A stretch of 64,000 nucleotides of DNA from an uncultured Acidobacteriota bacterium (GCA_902826605.1 CADEFM010000014.1:81531-145530); one strand, 5' to 3'; shown: positions 36,381 through 45,567, counted from the first letter of the stretch. Program-made: numbers and translations. The notes: generated from the sequence alone by a model not told the origin.

Positions 36381-36892
36381 TGCGGTCTCCCTTCCCCATC
36401 CCAACTGCCGCCCAATCGTTCGAGCAATTTTTGCCGGCAGCGGAAATCCCACGTGTAGATGGTGTTGATCGAATGCGCGCCCAGAGCCGCCCGGATCTCC
36501 TCGAAGTTCATCCCTTCCAGCTTCATGCGGAACATGTGGCGGCAGCGCTCTTCCATTTCGCCAATGGCCTTCCGCAGCCGTTCGCGCATCTGATTACGTT
36601 CAAACAACAGTGCGGGGCCCGCCGCGTGATCGGGCAACGGCACGTCGTCCACGGAGACCGCCGTATACTCCCCGCGCCGTGCCGCTTTGCGGCGCTGCGC
36701 GCCCATCTTGAAGCGCACAATTTGCAGCGCGAGCGGCAGCAATTCTTCTATGCGGCTGATCTGCCGGTACTTTTCTTCAAGCACCACAAGGGTTTCCTGC
36801 GCGAGGTCCTCGGCCGTATCCCTCCCCATGTGAGATGCCGCAAACGCAACAATCCTTTCACGTAATCTACGCAGGATTTCGTCGCGCTCCAC
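36377..36892 (-). CDS. ECF-type RNA polymerase sigma factor
   Basis: A 171-residue sigma-70 family factor. Region 2 shows DTAEDLAQETLVVLEEKYRQI and region 4 is seen in MEERCRHMFRMKLEGMNFEEIRAALG followed by SINTIYTWDFRCRQKL (both split here). The region between them contains an acidic linker. The anti-sigma gene overlaps the stop, which is typical of ECF regulation by a cognate membrane factor. The gene diverges from a small zinc-motif gene. Confidence 0.88.
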   Translation of the reverse strand: MERDEILRRLRERIVAFAASHMGRDTAEDLAQETLVVLEEKYRQISRIEELLPLALQIVRFKMGAQRRKAARRGEYTAVSVDDVPLPDHAAGPALLFERNQMRERLRKAIGEMEERCRHMFRMKLEGMNFEEIRAALGAHSINTIYTWDFRCRQKLLERLGGSWDGEGRPQ

Positions 36893-36961
36893 GGATTCAT
36901 TCTATACCGCATGTGGCCGCGCAATGGCGCCGGGCGCGGTTATTATATACTCACAGTACTG

Positions 36962-37201
36962 ATGTCCGAATTGCGTCTCGGAGACGAGCTTGACGATTAT
37001 TGTGTGAAATGCCGCCGTCTCACCAATCATTTGGTCGTGTCTTTAATGGATGGTGCCGCCGCCAAGGTGCGGTGCCGCTCCTGCTACGGCGATCACGATT
37101 ACCGGCATGAGCAGATTCCGCCGTCCAAGCGCGAACTGGCCAAGCGCAAGGAGCTTTTCAACGCAATCCTCTCAGAGGTGAATCCGCCTGATAAGCCTTG
37201 A
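36962..37201 (+). CDS. small zinc-ribbon-like protein
   Basis: A 79-residue acidic protein with two CxxC pairs (CVKC and CRSC about 24 residues apart), a likely single zinc site, and a Lys/Arg-rich helical tail. The ATG at 36962 starts the conserved-looking part (SELRLGDELDDYCVKC). A TATTAT hexamer about 16 nt before the ATG would leave almost no leader, so translation may be nearly leaderless. Function unknown. Confidence 0.6.
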   Translation: MSELRLGDELDDYCVKCRRLTNHLVVSLMDGAAAKVRCRSCYGDHDYRHEQIPPSKRELAKRKELFNAILSEVNPPDKP

Positions 37202-37221
37202 TTCAAGCTGGCTACGCATGC

Positions 37222-39360
37222 TCACTCGGGCGGCATAACCGTCAGAGTCACGCTCCTGGTGACACCCCCATAGCTAGCCGAGATCGTAGCTGGGGTGGAT
37301 GCCGTCACGTAACCGGCCGTCACCGGCACCACTGCCGTGAGCGCACCTTGTGGGACCTGAATGGACGGCGGAATCGTAGCCGTTCCATTCGAGGTTGTCA
37401 TCGCAACTACCGCTCCATCCGGGGGCGCGGGACCGTTGAGAGTGACGGTGATGTTTACGGCCGTCCCTCCGATCACCGTTGCCGACACCGCCGTCAAGGT
37501 TATCAAGGCGGGCGACGCTGATAGATTCATATTGCTCGCCATGAGTGGCGCTAACCTGTTCGCACCTGCGACGGACGCGGCGGTGGGCGGAACGGTTGCG
37601 GCCGAGTTCGAACGTGCGGCCACCCTCCGGGCTGCAGGTCGCGCTTGGGCCGTCCCTCGCGGTGTTTCAGACTCCTGCTGCCGGATGATCACCGAGGGCG
37701 ATGGTGTCTTCGACGACGGAGGGTTAACCGTGAGTGTTCCCGATTGACTCGATCCGTTATAGGCCGCGCTGATCGTAACTGGAGTGGAGACGCCGACGGG
37801 CGTCGTCGTGATGATGAACACAGCCGAGGAAATCGCGCCGGGTGCGATGCTGACGCTCGCGGGAACCGCCGCCGCAGGATCCGAAGCGGCGAGCGTCACC
37901 AACGCGCCACCGGCGGGAGCGGGACCCGTGAGTGTAACTTGGTTCAATACGGCATTCGATCCGCCCACGACGGAGGACGGGGTTATGGTCACGGAAGCTA
38001 CGGATTCACCCTGAATCGTGACGTTGTTGGAAATTACGTTGTCGCCTTCAATGGCATCCCATACTCCCAGATTGGCGAAGCGAACGGCGTAATGGGGATT
38101 GTCCCGCAGCGATAGCGCCTGGTCCGGCAGCCATAAGGCCAAAGTGTAGGTGCCGGGCGGGATGTCCGTTGGCAGCGTCAACGTAGCGCTCAGATTCTGA
38201 GCGAGGCCTGGTGCCCATGTGCGCGGATCTTCGTTCAAAGAAAATATGTAGCGACCGCTGCCATTGCGAAGCACGGCAAAAACCGGACGGGCATTGAACA
38301 TTGCCGCATAGCCCTGGTTCATCAACCGCAAATCGAGTTGCAGGCTTCCCCCTTGGGCCACGGCGCCTGAATAGCTTCCGTTCGTCAGCTGGAACCGGTA
38401 ACCCAGGCGGCGGTTGATTTCAGCAAAGCATCCGCCATTCTTGAACCCTTGAACGACCGTGGGCTCGTAGTCGAGATTCAAATAGCTCCAGCGCAAATAG
38501 GCGAGTTCGGACAAAGCCGAGGGACAATCCGTGCGCGGCGGATTGACATTGCAAGTTTCCCCTCCGACCGGAGCGTAGGCTGCGTTCTGAGCGATGTAAG
38601 CCTTATCTTCGGCAATACTGTATGCGCTGCTCTTCCACGTCTGCGTCGTCCAATCGTAGTAAACACCCCAAGTCCCCCAATCATCGGGGCTCGCCAAGAA
38701 GCAATCCTGATGAGATCCAAGACGTGCGCGCAGAGTACCGGTGAAAGCCTCCGCGGGGGTGATCGGCCCGGTCGCTTGCAGCCGCCGCAGATCCGCTGGG
38801 TAGCGAATCGCAACCATGCGGCTAGGGGGCACCGCGGACATCAAGCCATTCACCACTGCGGATTCCGCAGTGGGGGAATCGCTGCCGTTAGTCGAGTGGT
38901 GCCATTCCCCCCACGCACCGATGAAGCCGGCTTCCACCAAGGAAATCACGTCTTCGTTCGCTGCCAGTATTGGCGCCAATTGTTGAAGATGGAGAAGGAT
39001 TTGCGTGGGGGTGGCATCGGGATCGCCCTGGGCAAAGTTGTAAGAAAAACGCAGGATGATTTTGATGCCCGCGCGGCGAACTTCCTGAAGCCCTGCAGCG
39101 ATCTGATTCAAAAAGGATTGGGGCAACGGACTGTTGCGGTAGGCGTCCAGCCTGATATACGGCCGCGTCAAGGTCTGCCCGGCTGCCCTGACGTTAGTGA
39201 AATTCGGGAAGTCTACATCTGTGTAGAAGCCACGATCCGGATTGGGAAACGCGGTTGAGTCGCCTTGGAAAACAACCGGTGTCAGTGTTTGAGCAATCGC
39301 GCTCGCGGTGAGCAGGCCCGAAAGCAGGAAGATTTTGCTGAGTGTCAATGTCAACGTCAC
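37222..39360 (-). CDS. exported DUF4874/DUF4832 protein with two Ig-like tail domains
   Basis: About 712 residues. After a signal peptide (ending SAIAQ) come DUF4874 (PNPDRGFYTD, RPYIRLDAYRNSPLP, AGFIGAWGEWHHS) and DUF4832 (YRFQLTNGSYSGAVAQGGSLQLDLRLMNQGYA region, then WLPDQALSLRDNPHYAVRFAN). The tail holds two Ig-like repeats built on the pattern VxGG..VTLxGPAP..GA..V and ending in TLTV.PP. They are joined by an Arg/Ala-rich linker. Families of this kind are thought to act on extracellular polysaccharide. The open frame begins at 39420, but the signal peptide fits a GTG at 39360. A paralogue without the tail lies at 40894. Confidence 0.85.
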   Translation of the reverse strand: MTLTLTLSKIFLLSGLLTASAIAQTLTPVVFQGDSTAFPNPDRGFYTDVDFPNFTNVRAAGQTLTRPYIRLDAYRNSPLPQSFLNQIAAGLQEVRRAGIKIILRFSYNFAQGDPDATPTQILLHLQQLAPILAANEDVISLVEAGFIGAWGEWHHSTNGSDSPTAESAVVNGLMSAVPPSRMVAIRYPADLRRLQATGPITPAEAFTGTLRARLGSHQDCFLASPDDWGTWGVYYDWTTQTWKSSAYSIAEDKAYIAQNAAYAPVGGETCNVNPPRTDCPSALSELAYLRWSYLNLDYEPTVVQGFKNGGCFAEINRRLGYRFQLTNGSYSGAVAQGGSLQLDLRLMNQGYAAMFNARPVFAVLRNGSGRYIFSLNEDPRTWAPGLAQNLSATLTLPTDIPPGTYTLALWLPDQALSLRDNPHYAVRFANLGVWDAIEGDNVISNNVTIQGESVASVTITPSSVVGGSNAVLNQVTLTGPAPAGGALVTLAASDPAAAVPASVSIAPGAISSAVFIITTTPVGVSTPVTISAAYNGSSQSGTLTVNPPSSKTPSPSVIIRQQESETPRGTAQARPAARRVAARSNSAATVPPTAASVAGANRLAPLMASNMNLSASPALITLTAVSATVIGGTAVNITVTLNGPAPPDGAVVAMTTSNGTATIPPSIQVPQGALTAVVPVTAGYVTASTPATISASYGGVTRSVTLTVMPPE

Positions 39361-39442
39361 CGGCAAACAATGGTACTGAGTAAAAGCTTTCGACTTTGTC
39401 CAGATTTTACCATGCGGCATGAGTCGGTACTAGGTCGGGGTT

Positions 39443-39462
39443 GTGCCTGAATAGTGCGTTGA
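39443..39462 (+). repeat. left copy of a 20-bp inverted repeat
   Basis: The sequence gtgcctgaatagtgcgttga matches the reverse complement of 40745-40764 at 19 of 20 positions. The pair bounds a 1.3-kb segment between the two DUF4832 genes. A further ctaggt motif lies a few bases outside each copy. Confidence 0.7.
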
Positions 39463-39491
39463 CCCTCCTGCGGGCCACTATCGCGGATTCG

Positions 39492-39713
39492 CTAGTCCGG
39501 CCTGAGACATGCGGGCGTCGAATTTCTGCTGAGTCTCTCTTGCGCTGGCGTTCGTTCCGCAGCGACCTCCGCAAGTCGCATTGCTATTCCGGAACAGTGC
39601 GACAGATGGCGGTCTAGTGCGAACTTTGGTAACCGTCGTCCGCAGCCATAGCAACGAACCATGCTTCGCCGCTTTTTGTTTCTGTGCAAGGTTAAACTTA
39701 GAGAGAGGCTCAC
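39492..39713 (-). CDS. small cysteine/histidine-motif ORF, third gene of the inverted-repeat segment
   Basis: A 73-residue basic ORF. It contains CYGCG and, 11 residues later, HLSHC, a plausible zinc-finger arrangement (CxxC-x11-HxxxC-like). The GTG start lies one base after the stop of the preceding 77-residue ORF (TGACGTG), suggesting translational coupling. An ATG at 39662 just before the CYGC motif is an alternative start. No family recognised; real expression is uncertain. Confidence 0.4.
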   Translation of the reverse strand: MSLSLSLTLHRNKKRRSMVRCYGCGRRLPKFALDRHLSHCSGIAMRLAEVAAERTPAQERLSRNSTPACLRPD

Positions 39714-39714
39714 G

Positions 39715-39948
39715 TCACCGAGCCCCCCTAGCTATCTCGCACGCAATCTCCTGTATATGGGAGGATCGCGCGTGATGGAACGATTGAACGCTTTCAGGAG
39801 GCTTTGGAGAAGTGGCAACGTAGAGCTCTGGATGCACCTGGCGTTTCCATTCGTCAGATACTTCAAGAATCGTTTGAGCAATTTCGTCTTCTGTCACAAA
39901 GTTCAGCAGCAACTTCTGAAACGCAAAAACGTCTAGACCGAGTTCCAT
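39715..39948 (-). CDS. small hypothetical ORF, second gene of the inverted-repeat segment
   Basis: A 77-residue ORF with a helical, acidic N-terminal half (KLLLNFVTEDEIAQTILEV) and a more polar C-terminal half with several His residues. It starts 20 nt after the HD-domain gene on the same strand and ends one base before the next small ORF. No family recognised. The size and position suit an accessory or antidote-like partner of the HD protein, but this is only inferred from context. Confidence 0.4.
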   Translation of the reverse strand: MELGLDVFAFQKLLLNFVTEDEIAQTILEVSDEWKRQVHPELYVATSPKPPESVQSFHHARSSHIQEIACEIARGAR

Positions 39949-39968
39949 AGTCCGTTGAAGCTGCCTAT

Positions 39969-40697
39969 CTAACAGCGCTCTGATCTCCTGATCGCGAGAG
40001 TTTCAATTTGTTTCAGCGTTTCCTCAAACTCTACCGCCATACTGCCAACGCCCTTAGCTATGAACACCTCGCATAGCCCACGATAGACCCACATCTGATC
40101 CTCCCGGCTCTTGGTGGTGAAACGCTGCCAGAGATCCTCTCCGAGTGCACGATAGTCCGCCAGGAGTGTGCGGGCGTTGTGCAACTTGTCGGCGCAGGAG
40201 ACGCGCAGCACGCCGCGATCCTCAACCGTGCGCAGGTGGTCCAAGTATGCCTGTTTGCGCGTTCGCCACACGACCGCCTCAGCATCGCCAGTAGTCACGC
40301 CCTTGGGGTATTCGTCATCGTCCGTGACGGCGTTTACGATATCGAGAACGCCTTGCCCAAAGTCGTCGCGAATGCGTAACCGCAACGCAGGCCGCCCACC
40401 TTGGTACCCGTCCCCTTGGTCTTCGATGGAATCGTGGAGTACCGCCGCGATTACTTCATCGGGCGTACCGGCGTCCTCCATCACCAGCGCAGCAACGGAG
40501 AGAAGGTGGGAAAGGTACGGAGTGTTGGTGGCCTTTCGGAATTGCTTGGCGTGGAGTTCTGCCCCGAACGAAACCGCCGCAATGTATCGGTTGAGTTGTT
40601 CTTGGGTCACGGTGTGGTGGAAATCAGCAGATCTGTTTCGGAGATGAGATTCTTGAGGGTTTGGAGCAATGCTCGATCGGATGGCATACGCTCCCAT
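39969..40697 (-). CDS. HD-domain protein, RelA/SpoT-type hydrolase-like
   Basis: A 242-residue protein with the HD_4/RelA-SpoT-like pattern: FRKATNTPYLSHLLSVAALV, the metal-binding AAVLHDSIEDQGD, and SCADKLHNARTLL near residue 170. These match (p)ppGpp hydrolase domains (Mesh1/SpoT class). No synthetase domain is attached, so it would be a stand-alone small alarmone hydrolase or a related phosphohydrolase. The first 29 residues look unstructured; a GTG at 40610 is an alternative start. Two small ORFs follow closely, and the group lies between inverted repeats. Confidence 0.82.
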   Translation of the reverse strand: MGAYAIRSSIAPNPQESHLRNRSADFHHTVTQEQLNRYIAAVSFGAELHAKQFRKATNTPYLSHLLSVAALVMEDAGTPDEVIAAVLHDSIEDQGDGYQGGRPALRLRIRDDFGQGVLDIVNAVTDDDEYPKGVTTGDAEAVVWRTRKQAYLDHLRTVEDRGVLRVSCADKLHNARTLLADYRALGEDLWQRFTTKSREDQMWVYRGLCEVFIAKGVGSMAVEFEETLKQIETLAIRRSERC

Positions 40698-40744
40698 GGT
40701 GGGGCTTGTTCCTTGGCGAATGCAAGCGCTCGCTATTTCTTCTT

Positions 40745-40764
40745 CAACGCCCTATTCAGGCACT
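40745..40764 (-). repeat. right copy of a 20-bp inverted repeat
   Basis: Reverse-complement partner of 39443-39462 (19/20 match). It lies about 130 nt before the end of the second DUF4832 gene and 48 nt upstream of the HD gene start. Confidence 0.7.
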
Positions 40765-40893
40765 ACCTAGATCGGTTGGCCTATTCTCCCTGCTAAATCG
40801 GCATATGCCAGATTTAGGTTTAGCGGCTTGACTGATGTAACCTCGGCATCCTCGGTGCACAGCAGGGCAAGCCGCAACAAATCTGTGGACCGG

Positions 40894-42330
40894 TTACCGG
40901 CATCCTCTGGCAGTATCATGCTGCGGAATCCGGAATACAGCGCGCAGCACACGGAAGCGGCTGGAGGATGTCACGGGCGCGGTTCCTTCGCATATCCTGA
41001 CATTCATGGAAAGCACGTTGTCCCCGGCCTCCGCGTCCCAGACCCCATCGTTGGCGAAGCGCACGGCGTAAAGTGGATTGTCCCGTATAGAGATCGCCTG
41101 ATCGGGAAGCCACAGTGACAACGTATAGGCGCCAGACGGAACACTGGGTGACAGGGGCAGCGTTACGCTCACTTTTTTTGACGCACCGGGAGACCAAGAT
41201 CGGGGATCTTCTTTCAACGGAAAAACAAATCTCTGACCTGCGTTACGAAGCACAACAAACAACGGCCGGGCGTTAAACATGGATGCGAACCCCCGATTTA
41301 CCAACCGGAAGTTTAGCTTCAGGCTTTCCCCTGCCGTGACCGCGGGCGAAAAACTTGCTTCCGTCAAGTCAAACCGATATCCCAGACGGCGGTTGATTTC
41401 GTCGAAGCACCCCTCGTCCTTGAAGGCTTGAATCACTTGTGGCTCGAACTCCTGATTGAGGTACGTCCAATGCAAGTATGCGAGTTCGGATAATGCCACA
41501 CGGCAACTGGAGCGGGGCGGGTTCACGTTGCACGTTTCACCACCCACCGGCGCGAACGCCGCGTTGCGAGCAATGTAGGCTTTGTCTTGAGTGACGCTGT
41601 TCAGCCCTTTCTTCCACCTCTGCGTCGCCGCATCATAGACCAAACCCCATGTTCCCCAATCGTCGGCGCTAGCGAGAAAGCAATCTTGATGGGATCCCAG
41701 GCGCGCGCGAAGCGTCCCCGTGAACGCTTCGCTTTTGCGAATCGGGCCGCTTCCTTGCAACCTCCGGAGATCGGCTGGATAACGTATCGCAATCATCCGT
41801 GATGAAGGCACGGCGGCCATCAGCGCCTGCACCACTTCAGCTTCGGCGGCAGGCGAATCGCTTGCACTCGTGGAGTGGTGCCATTCGCCCCACGCGCCGA
41901 TAAATCCGGCTTCCACTAGCGAGATCACGTCCTGGTTCGCTGCGAAAATCGGGGCCAATTGTTGAAGATGCGATTGGATCTGCGCGGAGGTGGCATCGGG
42001 GTCGCCGATAGCGTAATTGTAAGAAAAACGAGGGATGAGTTTAATGCCAACGCGGCGGGCTTCCTGGAAACCGGCGGTGAGTTGATCCAGAAAATCTTGC
42101 GGCAAGGGACGATCGCGATACTCGTCCAATCGAATGTAAGGCCGCGTGAGTGAAGACCCTTTCGCTCTCACAGCGGAAAAGTCCCGATAGTTGAAATTGC
42201 TGGAAGTATTCAGACCGCGATCGGGATTCGGGAAAGCCGTCGGATCCGCCTGAAAAACCACCCGCGTCAGCGTTTGCGCGGACGCGGCGGCGGCAAATAG
42301 CGCCATGAGGGGGAGCAGCACGTTCCGCAT
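40894..42330 (-). CDS. exported DUF4874/DUF4832 protein without Ig tail (paralogue)
   Basis: A 478-residue paralogue of the protein at 37222, with the same order: signal peptide (ending AAASAQ), DUF4874 (PNPDRGLN, GAWGEWHHS) and DUF4832 (SLWLPDQAISIRDNPLYAVRFAN). Many segments are nearly identical in protein sequence. Shortly after the NVRI motif, where the other copy enters its Ig-like tail, this one ends with an unrelated basic stretch (SRFRVLRAVFRIPQH). The tail has therefore been lost or replaced. It starts one base after the AddA stop. Confidence 0.88.
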   Translation of the reverse strand: MRNVLLPLMALFAAAASAQTLTRVVFQADPTAFPNPDRGLNTSSNFNYRDFSAVRAKGSSLTRPYIRLDEYRDRPLPQDFLDQLTAGFQEARRVGIKLIPRFSYNYAIGDPDATSAQIQSHLQQLAPIFAANQDVISLVEAGFIGAWGEWHHSTSASDSPAAEAEVVQALMAAVPSSRMIAIRYPADLRRLQGSGPIRKSEAFTGTLRARLGSHQDCFLASADDWGTWGLVYDAATQRWKKGLNSVTQDKAYIARNAAFAPVGGETCNVNPPRSSCRVALSELAYLHWTYLNQEFEPQVIQAFKDEGCFDEINRRLGYRFDLTEASFSPAVTAGESLKLNFRLVNRGFASMFNARPLFVVLRNAGQRFVFPLKEDPRSWSPGASKKVSVTLPLSPSVPSGAYTLSLWLPDQAISIRDNPLYAVRFANDGVWDAEAGDNVLSMNVRICEGTAPVTSSSRFRVLRAVFRIPQHDTARGCR

Positions 42331-45300
42331 CTACCATTCGCGCCATGCATCGTGCAGTGGGAAATACAGACCCACCCGTACGGGCAGTCCCAAAGGCTCC
42401 AGCAAACGCGCATAGCGCGTCATCTGATCGCGATACCGGCGCTGTTGTTCATCCAGGAACGCCTCCAGATCCGCGCCTTCATGCTCGCTAGTCTTAAAAT
42501 CCACGATCCAGCGCGTGCCGTTATCGACAAACGTGCGGTCCACGGTTCCGTGTATCACACGCCCCTCCACGACGCCAGCGATGGTGTACTCGGAGTGTGC
42601 TTCTGGATGCTGCGCAAGGATCCAGCGCGCACGCGCGCTCTCGCGTGCCTGCTCTAATGAGCGAGCTACGCGTTGCGTCATTTTGTTGAGATCGCTCGCG
42701 GTCACGCCTGCATGCGCGAGCGCGGAGCGGATGGCTTGAGTATCCGGGATCGCGCCGCCCGAGGCGAATCGTTGCAGATAGGCGTGCACGACGGTGCCCG
42801 CCAGCCGCAAGCTCTCGCCCACCCATTCGAAGGATGGTTCATGCGGTTCCTCGAACGGCATAACGGTATTTTCCCAAGGCGCGGGTGCTGGCAGCGCGGG
42901 CATGCTCCATGAATCGGGCAGTCTGCGCAAGACGAGCTGCGCCGGCGAACCCACCGGCGGCCCGGCGGCGCGCGGACCCTCGAACTTGGCGCGGTCCTCC
43001 GGGCTGAGTGCGGGCCACACGTCCGCCAGCATGGTATGAAGCTGCGGTTCTCCGTTTCTGCCTAGATCGGCGAGCGCTAACAGATGCAGGCGCTTTTTCG
43101 CGCGCGTCGCCGCGACGTAAAACTGGCGAACTCGTTCGTGACCGCTCTTGTCGCGGTCGATCCGCCGCAGGTAATCGTAGATTCCATTCTTGTCGTCGCC
43201 ACCAGCGGGCTTGGGCGCCAGCAGGCGTTCCACTTTGCCGTTCTCGTGCCATTCATCGAAACGGAACAACGGCTGATCGTCGGATTGTACGGTGCGCCCC
43301 AATGCCGGCAAGATCACCGTGTCAAATTCGAGCCCCTTGGCCTTGTGAACAGTCATGAGTTGCAGCGATCCACCGGCGCGAGGGCGTGCGAACAGTTTCT
43401 TCATGCGTTCCGCGAAATGATCGAAATCCGGAAGATCCGCCCCCGCCTGCTCTTTTTCGAGCAGGTCCAGATAGTCGGCCGCGTTTTGAAGCGCGGCGGA
43501 ATCTTGCGCAAGGCAGGCGGGACCGCCCAGTCCCATCCAGGCCCGCTCCACCCAACGACGCAGCGGCCAGCGGCCCTGTTCGCGGAAGGCCTCGGCGAGC
43601 ACATCACGCAGGTGCGCGGCGCGCCGCTGCCCGTTTTCACTTAATGCGGCGAGGTCCGCCAGCGCTTCCCACACAGGCAGTCGATAGCGCCCTTGCACCA
43701 ATGCTTCCAGATCCATGAGCGACAACCCGCACCACGGCGCGCGCAGGATCGCGAACCACGAAATACGATCGCCCGCATGCAGCATCGCCCGGGTCAGGGC
43801 GAGCAAATCCCGCACGACGCTGCGCTCCTCCAGCACGTCGATGTCCTGCGCCTGATACGGCTCTCCGGCGTCTTTCAGCGCGGCGACAATCGCGGGCAAA
43901 TGTGTGCGGGCACGTACCAGAATGGCGACGCTGCCTTCAGGGTCGCGCTCGCGGGCGGCACGGATCAGTTCGATCACGCGGCGCGCCTCGCCCGGTTCGT
44001 CTTTCAATGGAAACGCGTCGAATGTGAACGATTCCAGTGTGCCGAGAGTATCCGTCTCATTCGTGTGTGCAGCGGCCTGAGACGGCGTGAACTTGATGGC
44101 TCCCATGCGCGCGTCATCTTCATCGGGAAACATGCCGCGAAACATCTCGCGCAGCCTGTCGTGCAGCGCCACTTCGGTGCGATAGTTGGCGCTCAGGGTT
44201 AATGGTTCCGGCCGAAGATGGCCGATCCCGCTCTGCACCACTTGGAGAAACAATCCGACCTCGGCCTGCCGAAACCTGTAAATGGACTGCATGGGATCGC
44301 CCACGAGAAACAGGGTCCGTCCATCGTCCGGATCCCAACCGGCCGTGAGCCGCGCCAGCAACTCGAACTGGCTTCTCGAAGTGTCCTGAAACTCATCGAC
44401 CAATAGATGTTGAAAGCGGAAATCCAAACGATAGGCCAGATCTTCGGGCTGATCCCGGGGCCCCAGCGCGCGCCGTGCGGCCGCGCCGATCTCCGCGAAG
44501 TCGATCATATTGTACTCGCGAAAAACCTCGTGTAACTTCGCCGCAGCCAGCTTCAAAACCGCCAGCAGCGCGCGCATGACGCCCCATTGGTCGTCGCGAT
44601 AGCGGGTGTGCGGAAGTTTTCGGACCAAGTGTAGCGCCTCACGCACGCCCGGTACCTGTTCCAGACGCGCGATCAGATCCACTCCGATCGATCTGACAGA
44701 GCGGCCGAATTGCTTTCGAAACGTGCCGCGATCGGTCAGAACCGTGTCGGCCATCGCTATCCATGCATCCCGATCGCGCAGCTCCGGCCATCCCGTTGCA
44801 CGAAACCCGCGTGCACGCGCGACCGCCAGCCAAGCTTCGTGGAGGTCCGCGGGGATCAGACGATCGATCGCACCGGTTCCTGCGATCATCACGCGAGACA
44901 TGGCCTCTTCGAGCGCCTCTCGTTCTGCTTCATCGTCCATTTGCACAGCCAATTCGATCCACTGATCGCGCGACGCCAGCATGGCGGCGAGCGCATCGCG
45001 CACCGCGGCCGCGTTGTTGTCCATATGGCGCAGGAGTGTAATTACCGGCCCGGCATGTTCGTCAGCGCCGCCCAGGGCGAGCAGCGTGCGCCGAGCTGCT
45101 TCGCGATAGAGCGGCGTCGTGTCGTCTTCAACGGACGGCATCGCGCCCAGCCGCGCGAGCCACGGCATCGCGCCAGCAATCGACATGCAAAGAGCGTCGA
45201 TGGTTTGAATGCGCAGGCGGCCGGGGTTACGCGTGACATCCCAACCCATTTCCACATTGCGCGCAAGCGCAGCCGAAGCTAGCTCGCGAGTCCTGCGTTC

Positions 45301-45567
45301 ATGATCTTTGGCAACCGGAGTGTCTTCGCCAGCGGCCTTCAACGCGTCCAGAATACGGCCGCGCATTTCTCCCGCGGCTTTGCGTGTGAACGTGATGGCT
45401 ACAATGGATTCCGGCTGATCCACAGTCCCCAGCAGCCGCAGGTATCTCTGTACCAGCAATTCGGTTTTACCTGAGCCCGCGGGCGCCTGCACAATGAACG
45501 AACGCCGAGGATCCAGCGCCGCGCGCCGCTGTGCGCCATCCGGTTCTGTAAATCCAGGACTGCTCAT
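42331..45567 (-). CDS. addA: AddA-like UvrD-family helicase/nuclease
   Basis: A 1078-residue double-strand-break repair helicase. Walker A is QAPAGSGKTELL near residue 29, the DEAD-like motif is VDEFQDTSRSQFELL near residue 390, motif IV LVGDPMQSIYRFRQA follows, and VHKAKGLEFD appears later. The C-terminal 200 residues carry a RecB-type nuclease (GRVIHGTVDRTF then WIVDFKTSEHE with D...DxK catalytic residues). With the overlapping AddB-like gene it should form a RecBCD-type end-resection complex. The start overlaps the stop of that gene (ATGA). Confidence 0.9.
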   Translation of the reverse strand: MSSPGFTEPDGAQRRAALDPRRSFIVQAPAGSGKTELLVQRYLRLLGTVDQPESIVAITFTRKAAGEMRGRILDALKAAGEDTPVAKDHERRTRELASAALARNVEMGWDVTRNPGRLRIQTIDALCMSIAGAMPWLARLGAMPSVEDDTTPLYREAARRTLLALGGADEHAGPVITLLRHMDNNAAAVRDALAAMLASRDQWIELAVQMDDEAEREALEEAMSRVMIAGTGAIDRLIPADLHEAWLAVARARGFRATGWPELRDRDAWIAMADTVLTDRGTFRKQFGRSVRSIGVDLIARLEQVPGVREALHLVRKLPHTRYRDDQWGVMRALLAVLKLAAAKLHEVFREYNMIDFAEIGAAARRALGPRDQPEDLAYRLDFRFQHLLVDEFQDTSRSQFELLARLTAGWDPDDGRTLFLVGDPMQSIYRFRQAEVGLFLQVVQSGIGHLRPEPLTLSANYRTEVALHDRLREMFRGMFPDEDDARMGAIKFTPSQAAAHTNETDTLGTLESFTFDAFPLKDEPGEARRVIELIRAARERDPEGSVAILVRARTHLPAIVAALKDAGEPYQAQDIDVLEERSVVRDLLALTRAMLHAGDRISWFAILRAPWCGLSLMDLEALVQGRYRLPVWEALADLAALSENGQRRAAHLRDVLAEAFREQGRWPLRRWVERAWMGLGGPACLAQDSAALQNAADYLDLLEKEQAGADLPDFDHFAERMKKLFARPRAGGSLQLMTVHKAKGLEFDTVILPALGRTVQSDDQPLFRFDEWHENGKVERLLAPKPAGGDDKNGIYDYLRRIDRDKSGHERVRQFYVAATRAKKRLHLLALADLGRNGEPQLHTMLADVWPALSPEDRAKFEGPRAAGPPVGSPAQLVLRRLPDSWSMPALPAPAPWENTVMPFEEPHEPSFEWVGESLRLAGTVVHAYLQRFASGGAIPDTQAIRSALAHAGVTASDLNKMTQRVARSLEQARESARARWILAQHPEAHSEYTIAGVVEGRVIHGTVDRTFVDNGTRWIVDFKTSEHEGADLEAFLDEQQRRYRDQMTRYARLLEPLGLPVRVGLYFPLHDAWREW

